A stretch of 64,000 bases of DNA from contig CM062289.1 of assembly GCA_031216915.1 (NCBI GenBank), forward strand, positions 395,524,674-395,588,673. Reading direction: 5' to 3'. This document shows, piece after piece, positions 42,288-58,418 of the stretch. A program made the position numbers and the translations under genes. Positions within the stretch are counted from its first letter, which is position 1; every line of letters starts with the position of its first letter. Under the pieces are notes generated by a model. That model was not told the DNA's origin and ran no database searches. It saw only the letters and a program-made list of their open reading frames with translations. The stretch is from Pictodentalium vernedei (Eukaryota; Mollusca; Scaphopoda; Dentaliida; Dentaliidae).

Positions 42288-45200
42288 CAAATTCCTTCTT
42301 TCAACTCAGCTGGGTGTCAAGAAATATGTCTTTTGTACATACATCAATTTCTACATTCAAATTTTATCGGGTGGGAGTAACTTTTGTATGCTTTTGGGGG
42401 GGTGATAGCGGCTTCGGTCAAACATTCTATAGGTGGGACGGAAGCAGTGGTTGCAGCGTGAATGAATGGTTTCGCGCAAGTAAACCCCATTCGGCCGTTG
42501 TCATGGTTGCATCGTTGCAAGCAACAAATTACATTAATGCCAAGGGTAGTTTATCTATCAGGGTGAGCTGAAACCCGTGTCCACATAAATAAACTTTTAT
42601 TCTATGACCTATTCTATCTGTGCACTTTTATCGGGTTAATAAGGAACATTTTGTAGACGAAGGGTATAATGTGGATTGCTTCAGTGTCCTTTGAGAACAA
42701 TAAAAATACACCCTCTGAAACAAAGTTTATACAAACTCTCCCGTTGGTCGCATTAGAGAAAACGTTTTATAGTCGAGTTAGTGTTGGGTTTCGTTTTTTT
42801 TCAGTAAATGAATGCGTTTGAAACAAATGTGCGTAACAAACTGTCTTGTCATTAGAACCAGAATTTCGTCAAAGCTCTCAGATATAAAAAAAATATAGGA
42901 AACCACTGTAACATTAAAACATAGACAGTTTATAAAACACATCAAGTTACATGTGCACATCATTAATGCAAAATAGCAGTTGTCCTTCGTCGAACACTAT
43001 CCTCCATTTATAAAAAACAAGCTACCAACAAAAAGTTTTGACTGGCCATTTACAGTCAAATAATCCTGGTAGGAACTCAGAGTAGTGTCTGTTTGCTGCT
43101 TGAGCCGACAACCAACGCCTGGGGTGCATATCCCAATAATGTGGCTTTATGGGTATAAACGATTAGTAAAACTTCAATTTGGTTTTGGTGACCACATAGT
43201 TATAGGTGTTGGAAGTCACCGTAAATATGAATATATTAATAATCTCCAGAAAAATGTTAGTGTATCAGTGGCAAAGTCTCGAGCGTGGAACCACAAGCAA
43301 ACAAAATTCGTTATTACTACGTGCAATGCGTAGATTGTGGACTACCACTGAAACACCTATGGAGTGGAGTTTCTCTCAGGCAAACACACCCCCTCGTCTG
43401 TTAAAAAAAACATGGAAATAATAAGGAAAATTTCAGCCATTTCACCTCCGACTTGAACGCGCAGGGTCACTGTCCTAAAGGGTGTTACAACCAGATGCGT
43501 CACGAAGAATATCAATTGGGGGAGGGGTGGAAAACATGACTTGTTCCGCCGGTGATTCCTAATGTTACGACTGATGAAATATTTCAACTACACTTTGGCC
43601 ATTTATCTGTGAAGCATTTAGCTGATGGGTTCTGATAGTCGATAAGGGGAGATAACCGTCCATTTGAACCAGTCATCAAAAGTGGAAAGCTGCCAATGGA
43701 TGCAGCAACTATTCACGAACGATGACTGAAAATATCAATTAAATCCCTCAAGAATTTTCTTAGATAGAGTGTTTTAACGAGATGTTTTGAATTTGGTCTT
43801 TTTCAAGATGTTGCGAAGCGGGACGGGGATGTGCACGGCGGACATCCCCCCCCCCCCCCCCCGTTCTGGGATAGTGCCCCTTAAAACTTATAATTCAGTG
43901 CCACGGGTGGATAGATGGGACAAAAGCAACCTCGCGTTTTCAAGAACTTTGCCTGTGGATCACGACACTACCCTTAAAACATAGATAATGGCCAGAACTC
44001 GAAAGTGAACAGAAATCGCTTGCGAAAAAGATGGCTAGTTAGACATTAAAATGGAACACACGGCAGTTTCAGATATAGCTTGTGGAGGGGGGTGGGGTGG
44101 GGGGGGGGGGGGGGGCTGGGACCCATCGAGGAGACCCTAGTTCGACCCAATAGAAGAAAATTTGATTTCTCAATCTAACCGAACTGAAGAACGCTGTTTA
44201 CATGCATCTGGGCGAAAAAATGGAGATTAGACGGCTGGTATGTCGAAATGTCTCCATGTGGACTGCTAATGGCAATCCACATAGAGAGCCATTTCGTATA
44301 CCGGCAGTCTATGCAATGAGATCCATTTCGCTTGTTGGTCGTTTTCACGCACCAACAGGCTGCATTAATTTTGCGATTCCCGCCCCCCCCCTCCTCCTAG
44401 GGGTGGCGGCACTATCTTTTCAAGATATTTTCAGTCGACGTTCAGTCACAACTCTATTTTGTACAAAACGCAGGCTTATGCGATTATTTACATGAAGTTG
44501 GAAACGGGGCAATATTCTGAAATAAAAAAATGCTCTATTTCGCAGACGCCCAAGTCAAAGTATCACCTGGATTCGAAACCACTCGCAGCGATCTCTTCCA
44601 ATGCTTATGAGTGCCGAAAAGATTGAGCACGTGACCTAGTGCATTTGCCACCCAAAGTTGTGAGCAGGATTAAATAGGAATCATCGGTCGATTGGTTCAA
44701 AATCTGTTGGCTTTGAATCCATCAATCAATATATTTTTATCCAGTTTGTACAGTATTAAAAACCTTTTTCTATAATTTTGTGCCAGAATGAGTGAAAATC
44801 TCTCAAAAACATGTGGCATGAAAACAAAGTGTCAAGTTCATTCAGTGCAAGACCAGACGGCAGAAGCGAAAATTCCAAAGTTCAATTTAAATTTTACGTT
44901 GTACTATATATTTTTTCCAGTTTTTGTTAGTTCAAAAAAGATGATGTACTTTTGGATGTATAGGTAACTTGGTGTGTTGTACAGAGAGTGAAAGGTATGC
45001 TGTCAATGGGATTTTGGGCTTTTAACAACCTCATTTCGAGAACGTATTGAACGCCCCAATCCACTTGGCTACTGAACCTTTCACTAAAATTTTGAAATAA
45101 AGCGTTGTAATACACCCAGGTGTTAAAAAATCAAAACCATTCAGATTGATTATTCTCTAATGTTTGTTAACAGTCGGAAACTTGATTATCTTTATCCGAA

Positions 45201-47665
45201 AGCAAGACTGATGGACAAATAATTTGATTATACAAAGCTTTAATTTATATTCTTTTTGAACAGACGATTTTTTCGATGAGATCTGTTCGGGTATACTTAG
45301 CCCATGTTGCACATTCAACACTGTGATTACGTTACTCTGCGTAGTGTACAGCGTATAATGTTTTGTCCATATTTCAATGAAAAATATGATCATTCAGAGC
45401 CATATTTTAAACGCCAGTATCTCTCGACACAACAGATGGAATAAGCTGATCTTTTCAGCCTAGAATTCTGACACGTACATTAAGAGAAACCATGCCTTTT
45501 TTCTCCTAAAGTTTTGTTAATAAAAAATGTCAAATTGAAAAAAGTCAAACATCGACTAAATAATCATTCATCTTTTGCCCCCTGTTAATATTCGTATCCA
45601 TGCTCAAAGTCAAACCTTAAACCCGAAAATCTTATTCTGGAGTAAAGATTGACCAAGAGAAACCTTCTAATGTTCTCTTTATTTTAATAACGTGCAACAC
45701 AGATAAACGGGACATGCCGATAATGACAATGATTCGTCATCGTCTAACTACTCAGAATGAAAGTATGATATCAAAGAAAAATTCTGTTTTTCAAGGCTGC
45801 GCACATACACATACATCTTATGTGTTGGGGGGGGGATTGCTTGGGGATAGTGTTGTGTGGCTGGAGGGAGGCTTTGCACAATATTATGTTAGTTTGGGCA
45901 GGGCCGTCACTAACAATTTTTATTTATTTATTTTTCTTGGGATGTAGGGGTGGGGGAGGTATAGGACATCTGAGCCCGACGGCTCGGTCATATCGTCCAA
46001 ATTATCGGATCGTACCTAATTCCTTTTATCGAAGACACATACGCAAAAATATACTTTCCATTGATAGAATACTTACATGGCAGGGAATTTATTAGAATTT
46101 TATGACAGTGCTGTCCATTACAAACCAGTTGGGCGGATATGCCCGACCTTCTGGGTGCTTTCAACAGGTCATGGTCATAAAAATAATTTATTATTACTTG
46201 CTCTCTCCCTGGATGTGTGATTCTACCGATATTGTGAGTCTGGAATTTATTGCACTTTCTGATGTGTGTATATTTTATCGGCGAGCAAGAGATTTAGTCC
46301 AGCTGAGTACTCAAAACCATGTATATTTTCGACACGCAAGCAAGGGGACTGCCCAACTTGGTTTTTCATAATTTCTTGCCCAGCCTTTGTCTGGTGAAAC
46401 TCTGGATCGGGTTACGCCCCTGAGCTTTTTTTAAAGAGTAATTTTATTTCCATTAAGATGAAATAGGACTTGGCGCCACTACAAATATATTCATTTCTGA
46501 TCCTTTGAAAAGGACGAATGAGATTACTGCATATCTTCACCAAATCTACAAACTTTCACCGTGATGCATAGTTTGAAACCCTCTTTGCAATGTTTGTCTT
46601 GTGTTTCTCGATTTTTAAACAGTCCCCTCAACACCGATAGACCTACATTATTTGAAACACAATATTTTTTTTTCATCAGACTAAATGCTGAGACGGAGTC
46701 GATCAACTAAGGCGAGAATTGATTTCACCCCCTTCTCCCGCCCATTACTTCTACACAACAGCTCAGAAACTATAAACAATACAGCTTATAACGTGTAGGG
46801 AACCGAGTACCAGGCGAATTGCAACTATTGCCGCGTGTAACTGCCAGAGGTTTCGGCTTACACCAGTGCAAAGCCAAACTGAATTTCAACACAAGTTCAC
46901 AGACCCGCCTCGTTCACGGACACAAGGCAACTGAAGGGCTCGTATCAAATTTGAAATAAAAATTGTAAATTTAGCAGCTGCACTGTCGGCCATGTGCACG
47001 CCTCAGTGTATTTGTGTTGGTTACGAATGCTAATACCATTTGTACATACGGTGCAACAAAACAGAATAATTTATATCAGTTATCCGACTTCTATATATAT
47101 GCAAAGCTGCAGTCGGAAATAATACAGTCCACGAAAAGAGCGTCCTGAGAAAATATTTTGGTTTTAAAAATTGCTGAAGTATTTTATTTAGTTGAAGCAT
47201 CGCTGTCAGATCTTCTTGCAAGAAAATAACCGATTGGATAGATTCACTGCAATATCTTGAAAGGGCCGATTGAAATGACCTGGTGGCATGAAAAAGCAAT
47301 TGAATATTTGGATGTATTTTGTTTGAAAACATAAAAATATTTCGTCAACAGCGCCTGGATGCGCTGAACTGGGGACAATATACCCTTCCATACCCTTCTC
47401 GAAATCTACCATTGACACCAAGACTTATTTTGTATCTATGTTCATGGAGGCTAACTGGCGAAAGGGGAGGTGACAGTCTTCTTGAGATCTACTTCAAATG
47501 ACAACATTTCTCTTGCATTTAAAACCTCGTATTGTTTGTAAAGTTTGTGTATCTTGCGAATAGCTATAAATTTGCATTACAGTATTTATAATGCCGTTAT
47601 GGAGTGAAATAGTAACGTTTGTAAAGTGTTTTTAGTCTTTGTCAGAAAATTAAAATAGAAAAAAA
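42288..47665 (+). repeat. Macrosatellite unit 5 (5378 bp)
   Basis: Tracts: poly-C 17, G run 17, second poly-C 9, late G run 9. Private substitution A45699 (T elsewhere). Confidence 0.95.
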
Positions 47666-50600
47666 CAAATTCCTTCTTTCAACTCAGCTGGGTGTCAAGA
47701 AATATGTCTTTTGTACATACATCAATTTCTACATTCAAATTTTATCGGGTGGGAGTAACTTTTGTATGCTTTTGGGGGGGTGATAGCGGCTTCGGTCAAA
47801 CATTCTATAGGTGGGACGGAAGCAGTGGTTGCAGCGTGAATGAATGGTTTCGCGCAAGTAAACCCCATTCGGCCGTTGTCATGGTTGCATCGTTGCAAGC
47901 AACAAATTACATTAATGCCAAGGGTAGTTTATCTATCAGGGTGAGCTGAAACCCGTGTCCACATAAATAAACTTTTATTCTATGACCTATTCTATCTGTG
48001 CACTTTTATCGGGTTAATAAGGAACATTTTGTAGACGAAGGGTATAATGTGGATTGCTTCAGTGTCCTTTGAGAACAATAAAAATACACCCTCTGAAACA
48101 AAGTTTATACAAACTCTCCCGTTGGTCGCATTAGAGAAAACGTTTTATAGTCGAGTTAGTGTTGGGTTTCGTTTTTTTTCAGTAAATGAATGCGTTTGAA
48201 ACAAATGTGCGTAACAAACTGTCTTGTCATTAGAACCAGAATTTCGTCAAAGCTCTCAGATATAAAAAAAATATAGGAAACCACTGTAACATTAAAACAT
48301 AGACAGTTTATAAAACACATCAAGTTACATGTGCACATCATTAATGCAAAATAGCAGTTGTCCTTCGTCGAACACTATCCTCCATTTATAAAAAACAAGC
48401 TACCAACAAAAAGTTTTGACTGGCCATTTACAGTCAAATAATCCTGGTAGGAACTCAGAGTAGTGTCTGTTTGCTGCTTGAGCCGACAACCAACGCCTGG
48501 GGTGCATATCCCAATAATGTGGCTTTATGGGTATAAACGATTAGTAAAACTTCAATTTGGTTTTGGTGACCACATAGTTATAGGTGTTGGAAGTCACCGT
48601 AAATATGAATATATTAATAATCTCCAGAAAAATGTTAGTGTATCAGTGGCAAAGTCTCGAGCGTGGAACCACAAGCAAACAAAATTCGTTATTACTACGT
48701 GCAATGCGTAGATTGTGGACTACCACTGAAACACCTATGGAGTGGAGTTTCTCTCAGGCAAACACACCCCCTCGTCTGTTAAAAAAAACATGGAAATAAT
48801 AAGGAAAATTTCAGCCATTTCACCTCCGACTTGAACGCGCAGGGTCACTGTCCTAAAGGGTGTTACAACCAGATGCGTCACGAAGAATATCAATTGGGGG
48901 AGGGGTGGAAAACATGACTTGTTCCGCCGGTGATTCCTAATGTTACGACTGATGAAATATTTCAACTACACTTTGGCCATTTATCTGTGAAGCATTTAGC
49001 TGATGGGTTCTGATAGTCGATAAGGGGAGATAACCGTCCATTTGAACCAGTCATCAAAAGTGGAAAGCTGCCAATGGATGCAGCAACTATTCACGAACGA
49101 TGACTGAAAATATCAATTAAATCCCTCAAGAATTTTCTTAGATAGAGTGTTTTAACGAGATGTTTTGAATTTGGTCTTTTTCAAGATGTTGCGAAGCGGG
49201 ACGGGGATGTGCACGGCGGACATCCCCCCCCCCCCCCCCCCGTTCTGGGATAGTGCCCCTTAAAACTTATAATTCAGTGCCACGGGTGGATAGATGGGAC
49301 AAAAGCAACCTCGCGTTTTCAAGAACTTTGCCTGTGGATCACGACACTACCCTTAAAACATAGATAATGGCCAGAACTCGAAAGTGAACAGAAATCGCTT
49401 GCGAAAAAGATGGCTAGTTAGACATTAAAATGGAACACACGGCAGTTTCAGATATAGCTTGTGGAGGGGGGTGGGGTGGGGGGGGGCTGGGACCCATCGA
49501 GGAGACCCTAGTTCGACCCAATAGAAGAAAATTTGATTTCTCAATCTAACCGAACTGAAGAACGCTGTTTACATGCATCTGGGCGAAAAAATGGAGATTA
49601 GACGGCTGGTATGTCGAAATGTCTCCATGTGGACTGCTAATGGCAATCCACATAGAGAGCCATTTCGTATACCGGCAGTCTATGCAATGAGATCCATTTC
49701 GCTTGTTGGTCGTTTTCACGCACCAACAGGCTGCATTAATTTTGCGATTCCCGCCCCCCCCTCCTCCTAGGGGTGGCGGCACTATCTTTTCAAGATATTT
49801 TCAGTCGACGTTCAGTCACAACTCTATTTTGTACAAAACGCAGGCTTATGCGATTATTTACATGAAGTTGGAAACGGGGCAATATTCTGAAATAAAAAAA
49901 TGCTCTATTTCGCAGACGCCCAAGTCAAAGTATCACCTGGATTCGAAACCACTCGCAGCGATCTCTTCCAATGCTTATGAGTGCCGAAAAGATTGAGCAC
50001 GTGACCTAGTGCATTTGCCACCCAAAGTTGTGAGCAGGATTAAATAGGAATCATCGGTCGATTGGTTCAAAATCTGTTGGCTTTGAATCCATCAATCAAT
50101 ATATTTTTATCCAGTTTGTACAGTATTAAAAACCTTTTTCTATAATTTTGTGCCAGAATGAGTGAAAATCTCTCAAAAACATGTGGCATGAAAACAAAGT
50201 GTCAAGTTCATTCAGTGCAAGACCAGACGGCAGAAGCGAAAATTCCAAAGTTCAATTTAAATTTTACGTTGTACTATATATTTTTTCCAGTTTTTGTTAG
50301 TTCAAAAAAGATGATGTACTTTTGGATGTATAGGTAACTTGGTGTGTTGTACAGAGAGTGAAAGGTATGCTGTCAATGGGATTTTGGGCTTTTAACAACC
50401 TCATTTCGAGAACGTATTGAACGCCCCAATCCACTTGGCTACTGAACCTTTCACTAAAATTTTGAAATAAAGCGTTGTAATACACCCAGGTGTTAAAAAA
50501 TCAAAACCATTCAGATTGATTATTCTCTAATGTTTGTTAACAGTCGGAAACTTGATTATCTTTATCCGAAAGCAAGACTGATGGACAAATAATTTGATTA

Positions 50601-53035
50601 TACAAAGCTTTAATTTATATTCTTTTTGAACAGACGATTTTTTCGATGAGATCTGTTCGGGTATACTTAGCCCATGTTGCACATTCAACACTGTGATTAC
50701 GTTACTCTGCGTAGTGTACAGCGTATAATGTTTTGTCCATATTTCAATGAAAAATATGATCATTCAGAGCCATATTTTAAACGCCAGTATCTCTCGACAC
50801 AACAGATGGAATAAGCTGATCTTTTCAGCCTAGAATTCTGACACGTACATTAAGAGAAACCATGCCTTTTTTCTCCTAAAGTTTTGTTAATAAAAAATGT
50901 CAAATTGAAAAAAGTCAAACATCGACTAAATAATCATTCATCTTTTGCCCCCTGTTAATATTCGTATCCATGCTCAAAGTCAAACCTTAAACCCGAAAAT
51001 CTTATTCTGGAGTAAAGATTGACCAAGAGAAACCTTCTAATGTTCTCTTTATTTTAATAACGTGCAACTCAGATAAACGGGACATGCCGATAATGACAAT
51101 GATTCGTCATCGTCTAACTACTCAGAATGAAAGTATGATATCAAAGAAAAATTCTGTTTTTCAAGGCTGCGCACATACACATACATCTTATGTGTTGGGG
51201 GGGGGATTGCTTGGGGATAGTGTTGTGTGGCTGGAGGGAGGCTTTGCACAATATTATGTTAGTTTGGGCAGGGCCGTCACTAACAATTTTTATTTATTTA
51301 TTTTTCTTGGGATGTAGGGGTGGGGGAGGTATAGGACATCTGAGCCCGACGGCTCGGTCATATCGTCCAAATTATCGGATCGTACCTAATTCCTTTTATC
51401 GAAGACACATACGCAAAAATATACTTTCCATTGATAGAATACTTACATGGCAGGGAATTTATTAGAATTTTATGACAGTGCTGTCCATTACAAACCAGTT
51501 GGGCGGATATGCCCGACCTTCTGGGTGCTTTCAACAGGTCATGGTCATAAAAATAATTTATTATTACTTGCTCTCTCCCTGGATGTGTGATTCTACCGAT
51601 ATTGTGAGTCTGGAATTTATTGCACTTTCTGATGTGTGTATATTTTATCGGCGAGCAAGAGATTTAGTCCAGCTGAGTACTCAAAACCATGTATATTTTC
51701 GACACGCAAGCAAGGGGACTGCCCAACTTGGTTTTTCATAATTTCTTGCCCAGCCTTTGTCTGGTGAAACTCTGGATCGGGTTACGCCCCTGAGCTTTTT
51801 TTAAAGAGTAATTTTATTTCCATTAAGATGAAATAGGACTTGGCGCCACTACAAATATATTCATTTCTGATCCTTTGAAAAGGACGAATGAGATTACTGC
51901 ATATCTTCACCAAATCTACAAACTTTCACCGTGATGCATAGTTTGAAACCCTCTTTGCAATGTTTGTCTTGTGTTTCTCGATTTTTAAACAGTCCCCTCA
52001 ACACCGATAGACCTACATTATTTGAAACACAATATTTTTTTTTCATCAGACTAAATGCTGAGACGGAGTCGATCAACTAAGGCGAGAATTGATTTCACCC
52101 CCTTCTCCCGCCCATTACTTCTACACAACAGCTCAGAAACTATAAACAATACAGCTTATAACGTGTAGGGAACCGAGTACCAGGCGAATTGCAACTATTG
52201 CCGCGTGTAACTGCCAGAGGTTTCGGCTTACACCAGTGCAAAGCCAAACTGAATTTCAACACAAGTTCACAGACCCGCCTCGTTCACGGACACAAGGCAA
52301 CTGAAGGGCTCGTATCAAATTTGAAATAAAAATTGTAAATTTAGCAGCTGCACTGTCGGCCATGTGCACGCCTCAGTGTATTTGTGTTGGTTACGAATGC
52401 TAATACCATTTGTACATACGGTGCAACAAAACAGAATAATTTATATCAGTTATCCGACTTCTATATATATGCAAAGCTGCAGTCGGAAATAATACAGTCC
52501 ACGAAAAGAGCGTCCTGAGAAAATATTTTGGTTTTAAAAATTGCTGAAGTATTTTATTTAGTTGAAGCATCGCTGTCAGATCTTCTTGCAAGAAAATAAC
52601 CGATTGGATAGATTCACTGCAATATCTTGAAAGGGCCGATTGAAATGACCTGGTGGCATGAAAAAGCAATTGAATATTTGGATGTATTTTGTTTGAAAAC
52701 ATAAAAATATTTCGTCAACAGCGCCTGGATGCGCTGAACTGGGGACAATATACCCTTCCATACCCTTCTCGAAATCTACCATTGACACCAAGACTTATTT
52801 TGTATCTATGTTCATGGAGGCTAACTGGCGAAAGGGGAGGTGACAGTCTTCTTGAGATCTACTTCAAATGACAACATTTCTCTTGCATTTAAAACCTCGT
52901 ATTGTTTGTAAAGTTTGTGTATCTTGCGAATAGCTATAAATTTGCATTACAGTATTTATAATGCCGTTATGGAGTGAAATAGTAACGTTTGTAAAGTGTT
53001 TTTAGTCTTTGTCAGAAAATTAAAATAGAAAAAAA
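47666..53035 (+). repeat. Macrosatellite unit 6 (5370 bp)
   Basis: Tracts: poly-C 18, G run 9 (shortest), second poly-C 8 (shortest), late G run 9. I noticed no private substitution. Confidence 0.95.
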
Positions 53036-56000
53036 CAAATTCCTTCTTTCAACTCAGCTGGGTGTCAAGAAATATGTCTTTTGTACATACATCAATTTCT
53101 ACATTCAAATTTTATCGGGTGGGAGTAACTTTTGTATGCTTTTGGGGGGGTGATAGCGGCTTCGGTCAAACATTCTATAGGTGGGACGGAAGCAGTGGTT
53201 GCAGCGTGAATGAATGGTTTCGCGCAAGTAAACCCCATTCGGCCGTTGTCATGGTTGCATCGTTGCAAGCAACAAATTACATTAATGCCAAGGGTAGTTT
53301 ATCTATCAGGGTGAGCTGAAACCCGTGTCCACATAAATAAACTTTTATTCTATGACCTATTCTATCTGTGCACTTTTATCGGGTTAATAAGGAACATTTT
53401 GTAGACGAAGGGTATAATGTGGATTGCTTCAGTGTCCTTTGAGAACAATAAAAATACACCCTCTGAAACAAAGTTTATACAAACTCTCCCGTTGGTCGCA
53501 TTAGAGAAAACGTTTTATAGTCGAGTTAGTGTTGGGTTTCGTTTTTTTTCAGTAAATGAATGCGTTTGAAACAAATGTGCGTAACAAACTGTCTTGTCAT
53601 TAGAACCAGAATTTCGTCAAAGCTCTCAGATATAAAAAAAATATAGGAAACCACTGTAACATTAAAACATAGACAGTTTATAAAACACATCAAGTTACAT
53701 GTGCACATCATTAATGCAAAATAGCAGTTGTCCTTCGTCGAACACTATCCTCCATTTATAAAAAACAAGCTACCAACAAAAAGTTTTGACTGGCCATTTA
53801 CAGTCAAATAATCCTGGTAGGAACTCAGAGTAGTGTCTGTTTGCTGCTTGAGCCGACAACCAACGCCTGGGGTGCATATCCCAATAATGTGGCTTTATGG
53901 GTATAAACGATTAGTAAAACTTCAATTTGGTTTTGGTGACCACATAGTTATAGGTGTTGGAAGTCACCGTAAATATGAATATATTAATAATCTCCAGAAA
54001 AATGTTAGTGTATCAGTGGCAAAGTCTCGAGCGTGGAACCACAAGCAAACAAAATTCGTTATTACTACGTGCAATGCGTAGATTGTGGACTACCACTGAA
54101 ACACCTATGGAGTGGAGTTTCTCTCAGGCAAACACACCCCCTCGTCTGTTAAAAAAAACATGGAAATAATAAGGAAAATTTCAGCCATTTCACCTCCGAC
54201 TTGAACGCGCAGGGTCACTGTCCTAAAGGGTGTTACAACCAGATGCGTCACGAAGAATATCACTTGGGGGAGGGGTGGAAAACATGACTTGTTCCGCCGG
54301 TGATTCCTAATGTTACGACTGATGAAATATTTCAACTACACTTTGGCCATTTATCTGTGAAGCATTTAGCTGATGGGTTCTGATAGTCGATAAGGGGAGA
54401 TAACCGTCCATTTGAACCAGTCATCAAAAGTGGAAAGCTGCCAATGGATGCAGCAACTATTCACGAACGATGACTGAAAATATCAATTAAATCCCTCAAG
54501 AATTTTCTTAGATAGAGTGTTTTAACGAGATGTTTTGAATTTGGTCTTTTTCAAGATGTTGCGAAGCGGGACGGGGATGTGCACGGCGGACATCCCCCCC
54601 CCCCCCCCCGTTCTGGGATAGTGCCCCTTAAAACTTATAATTCAGTGCCACGGGTGGATAGATGGGACAAAAGCAACCTCGCGTTTTCAAGAACTTTGCC
54701 TGTGGATCACGACACTACCCTTAAAACATAGATAATGGCCAGAACTCGAAAGTGAACAGAAATCGCTTGCGAAAAAGATGGCTAGTTAGACATTAAAATG
54801 GAACACACGGCAGTTTCAGATATAGCTTGTGGAGGGGGGTGGGGTGGGGGGGGGGGGGGCTGGGACCCATCGAGGAGACCCTAGTTCGACCCAATAGAAG
54901 AAAATTTGATTTCTCAATCTAACCGAACTGAAGAACGCTGTTTACATGCATCTGGGCGAAAAAATGGAGATTAGACGGCTGGTATGTCGAAATGTCTCCA
55001 TGTGGACTGCTAATGGCAATCCACATAGAGAGCCATTTCGTATACCGGCAGTCTATGCAATGAGATCCATTTCGCTTGTTGGTCGTTTTCACGCACCAAC
55101 AGGCTGCATTAATTTTGCGATTCCCGCCCCCCCCCCCTCCTCCTAGGGGTGGCGGCACTATCTTTTCAAGATATTTTCAGTCGACGTTCAGTCACAACTC
55201 TATTTTGTACAAAACGCAGGCTTATGCGATTATTTACATGAAGTTGGAAACGGGGCAATATTCTGAAATAAAAAAATGCTCTATTTCGCAGACGCCCAAG
55301 TCAAAGTATCACCTGGATTCGAAACCACTCGCAGCGATCTCTTCCAATGCTTATGAGTGCCGAAAAGATTGAGCACGTGACCTAGTGCATTTGCCACCCA
55401 AAGTTGTGAGCAGGATTAAATAGGAATCATCGGTCGATTGGTTCAAAATCTGTTGGCTTTGAATCCATCAATCAATATATTTTTATCCAGTTTGTACAGT
55501 ATTAAAAACCTTTTTCTATAATTTTGTGCCAGAATGAGTGAAAATCTCTCAAAAACATGTGGCATGAAAACAAAGTGTCAAGTTCATTCAGTGCAAGACC
55601 AGACGGCAGAAGCGAAAATTCCAAAGTTCAATTTAAATTTTACGTTGTACTATATATTTTTTCCAGTTTTTGTTAGTTCAAAAAAGATGATGTACTTTTG
55701 GATGTATAGGTAACTTGGTGTGTTGTACAGAGAGTGAAAGGTATGCTGTCAATGGGATTTTGGGCTTTTAACAACCTCATTTCGAGAACGTATTGAACGC
55801 CCCAATCCACTTGGCTACTGAACCTTTCACTAAAATTTTGAAATAAAGCGTTGTAATACACCCAGGTGTTAAAAAATCAAAACCATTCAGATTGATTATT
55901 CTCTAATGTTTGTTAACAGTCGGAAACTTGATTATCTTTATCCGAAAGCAAGACTGATGGACAAATAATTTGATTATACAAAGCTTTAATTTATATTCTT

Positions 56001-58418
56001 TTTGAACAGACGATTTTTTCGATGAGATCTGTTCGGGTATACTTAGCCCATGTTGCACATTCAACACTGTGATTACGTTACTCTGCGTAGTGTACAGCGT
56101 ATAATGTTTTGTCCATATTTCAATGAAAAATATGATCATTCAGAGCCATATTTTAAACGCCAGTATCTCTCGACACAACAGATGGAATAAGCTGATCTTT
56201 TCAGCCTAGAATTCTGACACGTACATTAAGAGAAACCATGCCTTTTTTCTCCTAAAGTTTTGTTAATAAAAAATGTCAAATTGAAAAAAGTCAAACATCG
56301 ACTAAATAATCATTCATCTTTTGCCCCCTGTTAATATTCGTATCCATGCTCAAAGTCAAACCTTAAACCCGAAAATCTTATTCTGGAGTAAAGATTGACC
56401 AAGAGAAACCTTCTAATGTTCTCTTTATTTTAATAACGTGCAACTCAGATAAACGGGACATGCCGATAATGACAATGATTCGTCATCGTCTAACTACTCA
56501 GAATGAAAGTATGATATCAAAGAAAAATTCTGTTTTTCAAGGCTGCGCACATACACATACATCTTATGTGTTGGGGGGGGGGGGGGGGATTGCTTGGGGA
56601 TAGTGTTGTGTGGCTGGAGGGAGGCTTTGCACAATATTATGTTAGTTTGGGCAGGGCCGTCACTAACAATTTTTATTTATTTATTTTTCTTGGGATGTAG
56701 GGGTGGGGGAGGTATAGGACATCTGAGCCCGACGGCTCGGTCATATCGTCCAAATTATCGGATCGTACCTAATTCCTTTTATCGAAGACACATACGCAAA
56801 AATATACTTTCCATTGATAGAATACTTACATGGCAGGGAATTTATTAGAATTTTATGACAGTGCTGTCCATTACAAACCAGTTGGGCGGATATGCCCGAC
56901 CTTCTGGGTGCTTTCAACAGGTCATGGTCATAAAAATAATTTATTATTACTTGCTCTCTCCCTGGATGTGTGCTTCTACCGATATTGTGAGTCTGGAATT
57001 TATTGCACTTTCTGATGTGTGTATATTTTATCGGCGAGCAAGAGATTTAGTCCAGCTGAGTACTCAAAACCATGTATATTTTCGACACGCAAGCAAGGGG
57101 ACTGCCCAACTTGGTTTTTCATAATTTCTTGCCCAGCCTTTGTCTGGTGAAACTCTGGATCGGGTTACGCCCCTGAGCTTTTTTTAAAGAGTAATTTTAT
57201 TTCCATTAAGATGAAATAGGACTTGGCGCCACTACAAATATATTCATTTCTGATCCTTTGAAAAGGACGAATGAGATTACTGCATATCTTCACCAAATCT
57301 ACAAACTTTCACCGTGATGCATAGTTTGAAACCCTCTTTGCAATGTTTGTCTTGTGTTTCTCGATTTTTAAACAGTCCCCTCAACACCGATAGACCTACA
57401 TTATTTGAAACACAATATTTTTTTTTCATCAGACTAAATGCTGAGACGGAGTCGATCAACTAAGGCGAGAATTGATTTCACCCCCTTCTCCCGCCCATTA
57501 CTTCTACACAACAGCTCAGAAACTATAAACAATACAGCTTATAACGTGTAGGGAACCGAGTACCAGGCGAATTGCAACTATTGCCGCGTGTAACTGCCAG
57601 AGGTTTCGGCTTACACCAGTGCAAAGCCAAACTGAATTTCAACACAAGTTCACAGACCCGCCTCGTTCACGGACACAAGGCAACTGAAGGGCTCGTATCA
57701 AATTTGAAATAAAAATTGTAAATTTAGCAGCTGCACTGTCGGCCATGTGCACGCCTCAGTGTATTTGTGTTGGTTACGAATGCTAATACCATTTGTACAT
57801 ACGGTGCAACAAAACAGAATAATTTATATCAGTTATCCGACTTCTATATATATGCAAAGCTGCAGTCGGAAATAATACAGTCCACGAAAAGAGCGTCCTG
57901 AGAAAATATTTTGGTTTTAAAAATTGCTGAAGTATTTTATTTAGTTGAAGCATCGCTGTCAGATCTTCTTGCAAGAAAATAACCGATTGGATAGATTCAC
58001 TGCAATATCTTGAAAGGGCCGATTGAAATGACCTGGTGGCATGAAAAAGCAATTGAATATTTGGATGTATTTTGTTTGAAAACATAAAAATATTTCGTCA
58101 ACAGCGCCTGGATGCGCTGAACTGGGGACAATATACCCTTCCATACCCTTCTCGAAATCTACCATTGACACCAAGACTTATTTTGTATCTATGTTCATGG
58201 AGGCTAACTGGCGAAAGGGGAGGTGACAGTCTTCTTGAGATCTACTTCAAATGACAACATTTCTCTTGCATTTAAAACCTCGTATTGTTTGTAAAGTTTG
58301 TGTATCTTGCGAATAGCTATAAATTTGCATTACAGTATTTATAATGCCGTTATGGAGTGAAATAGTAACGTTTGTAAAGTGTTTTTAGTCTTTGTCAGAA
58401 AATTAAAATAGAAAAAAA
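53036..58418 (+). repeat. Macrosatellite unit 7 (5383 bp)
   Basis: Tracts: poly-C 16, G run 14, second poly-C 11, late G run 16 (8-9 elsewhere). Private substitutions C54263 and C56973 (A elsewhere). Confidence 0.95.
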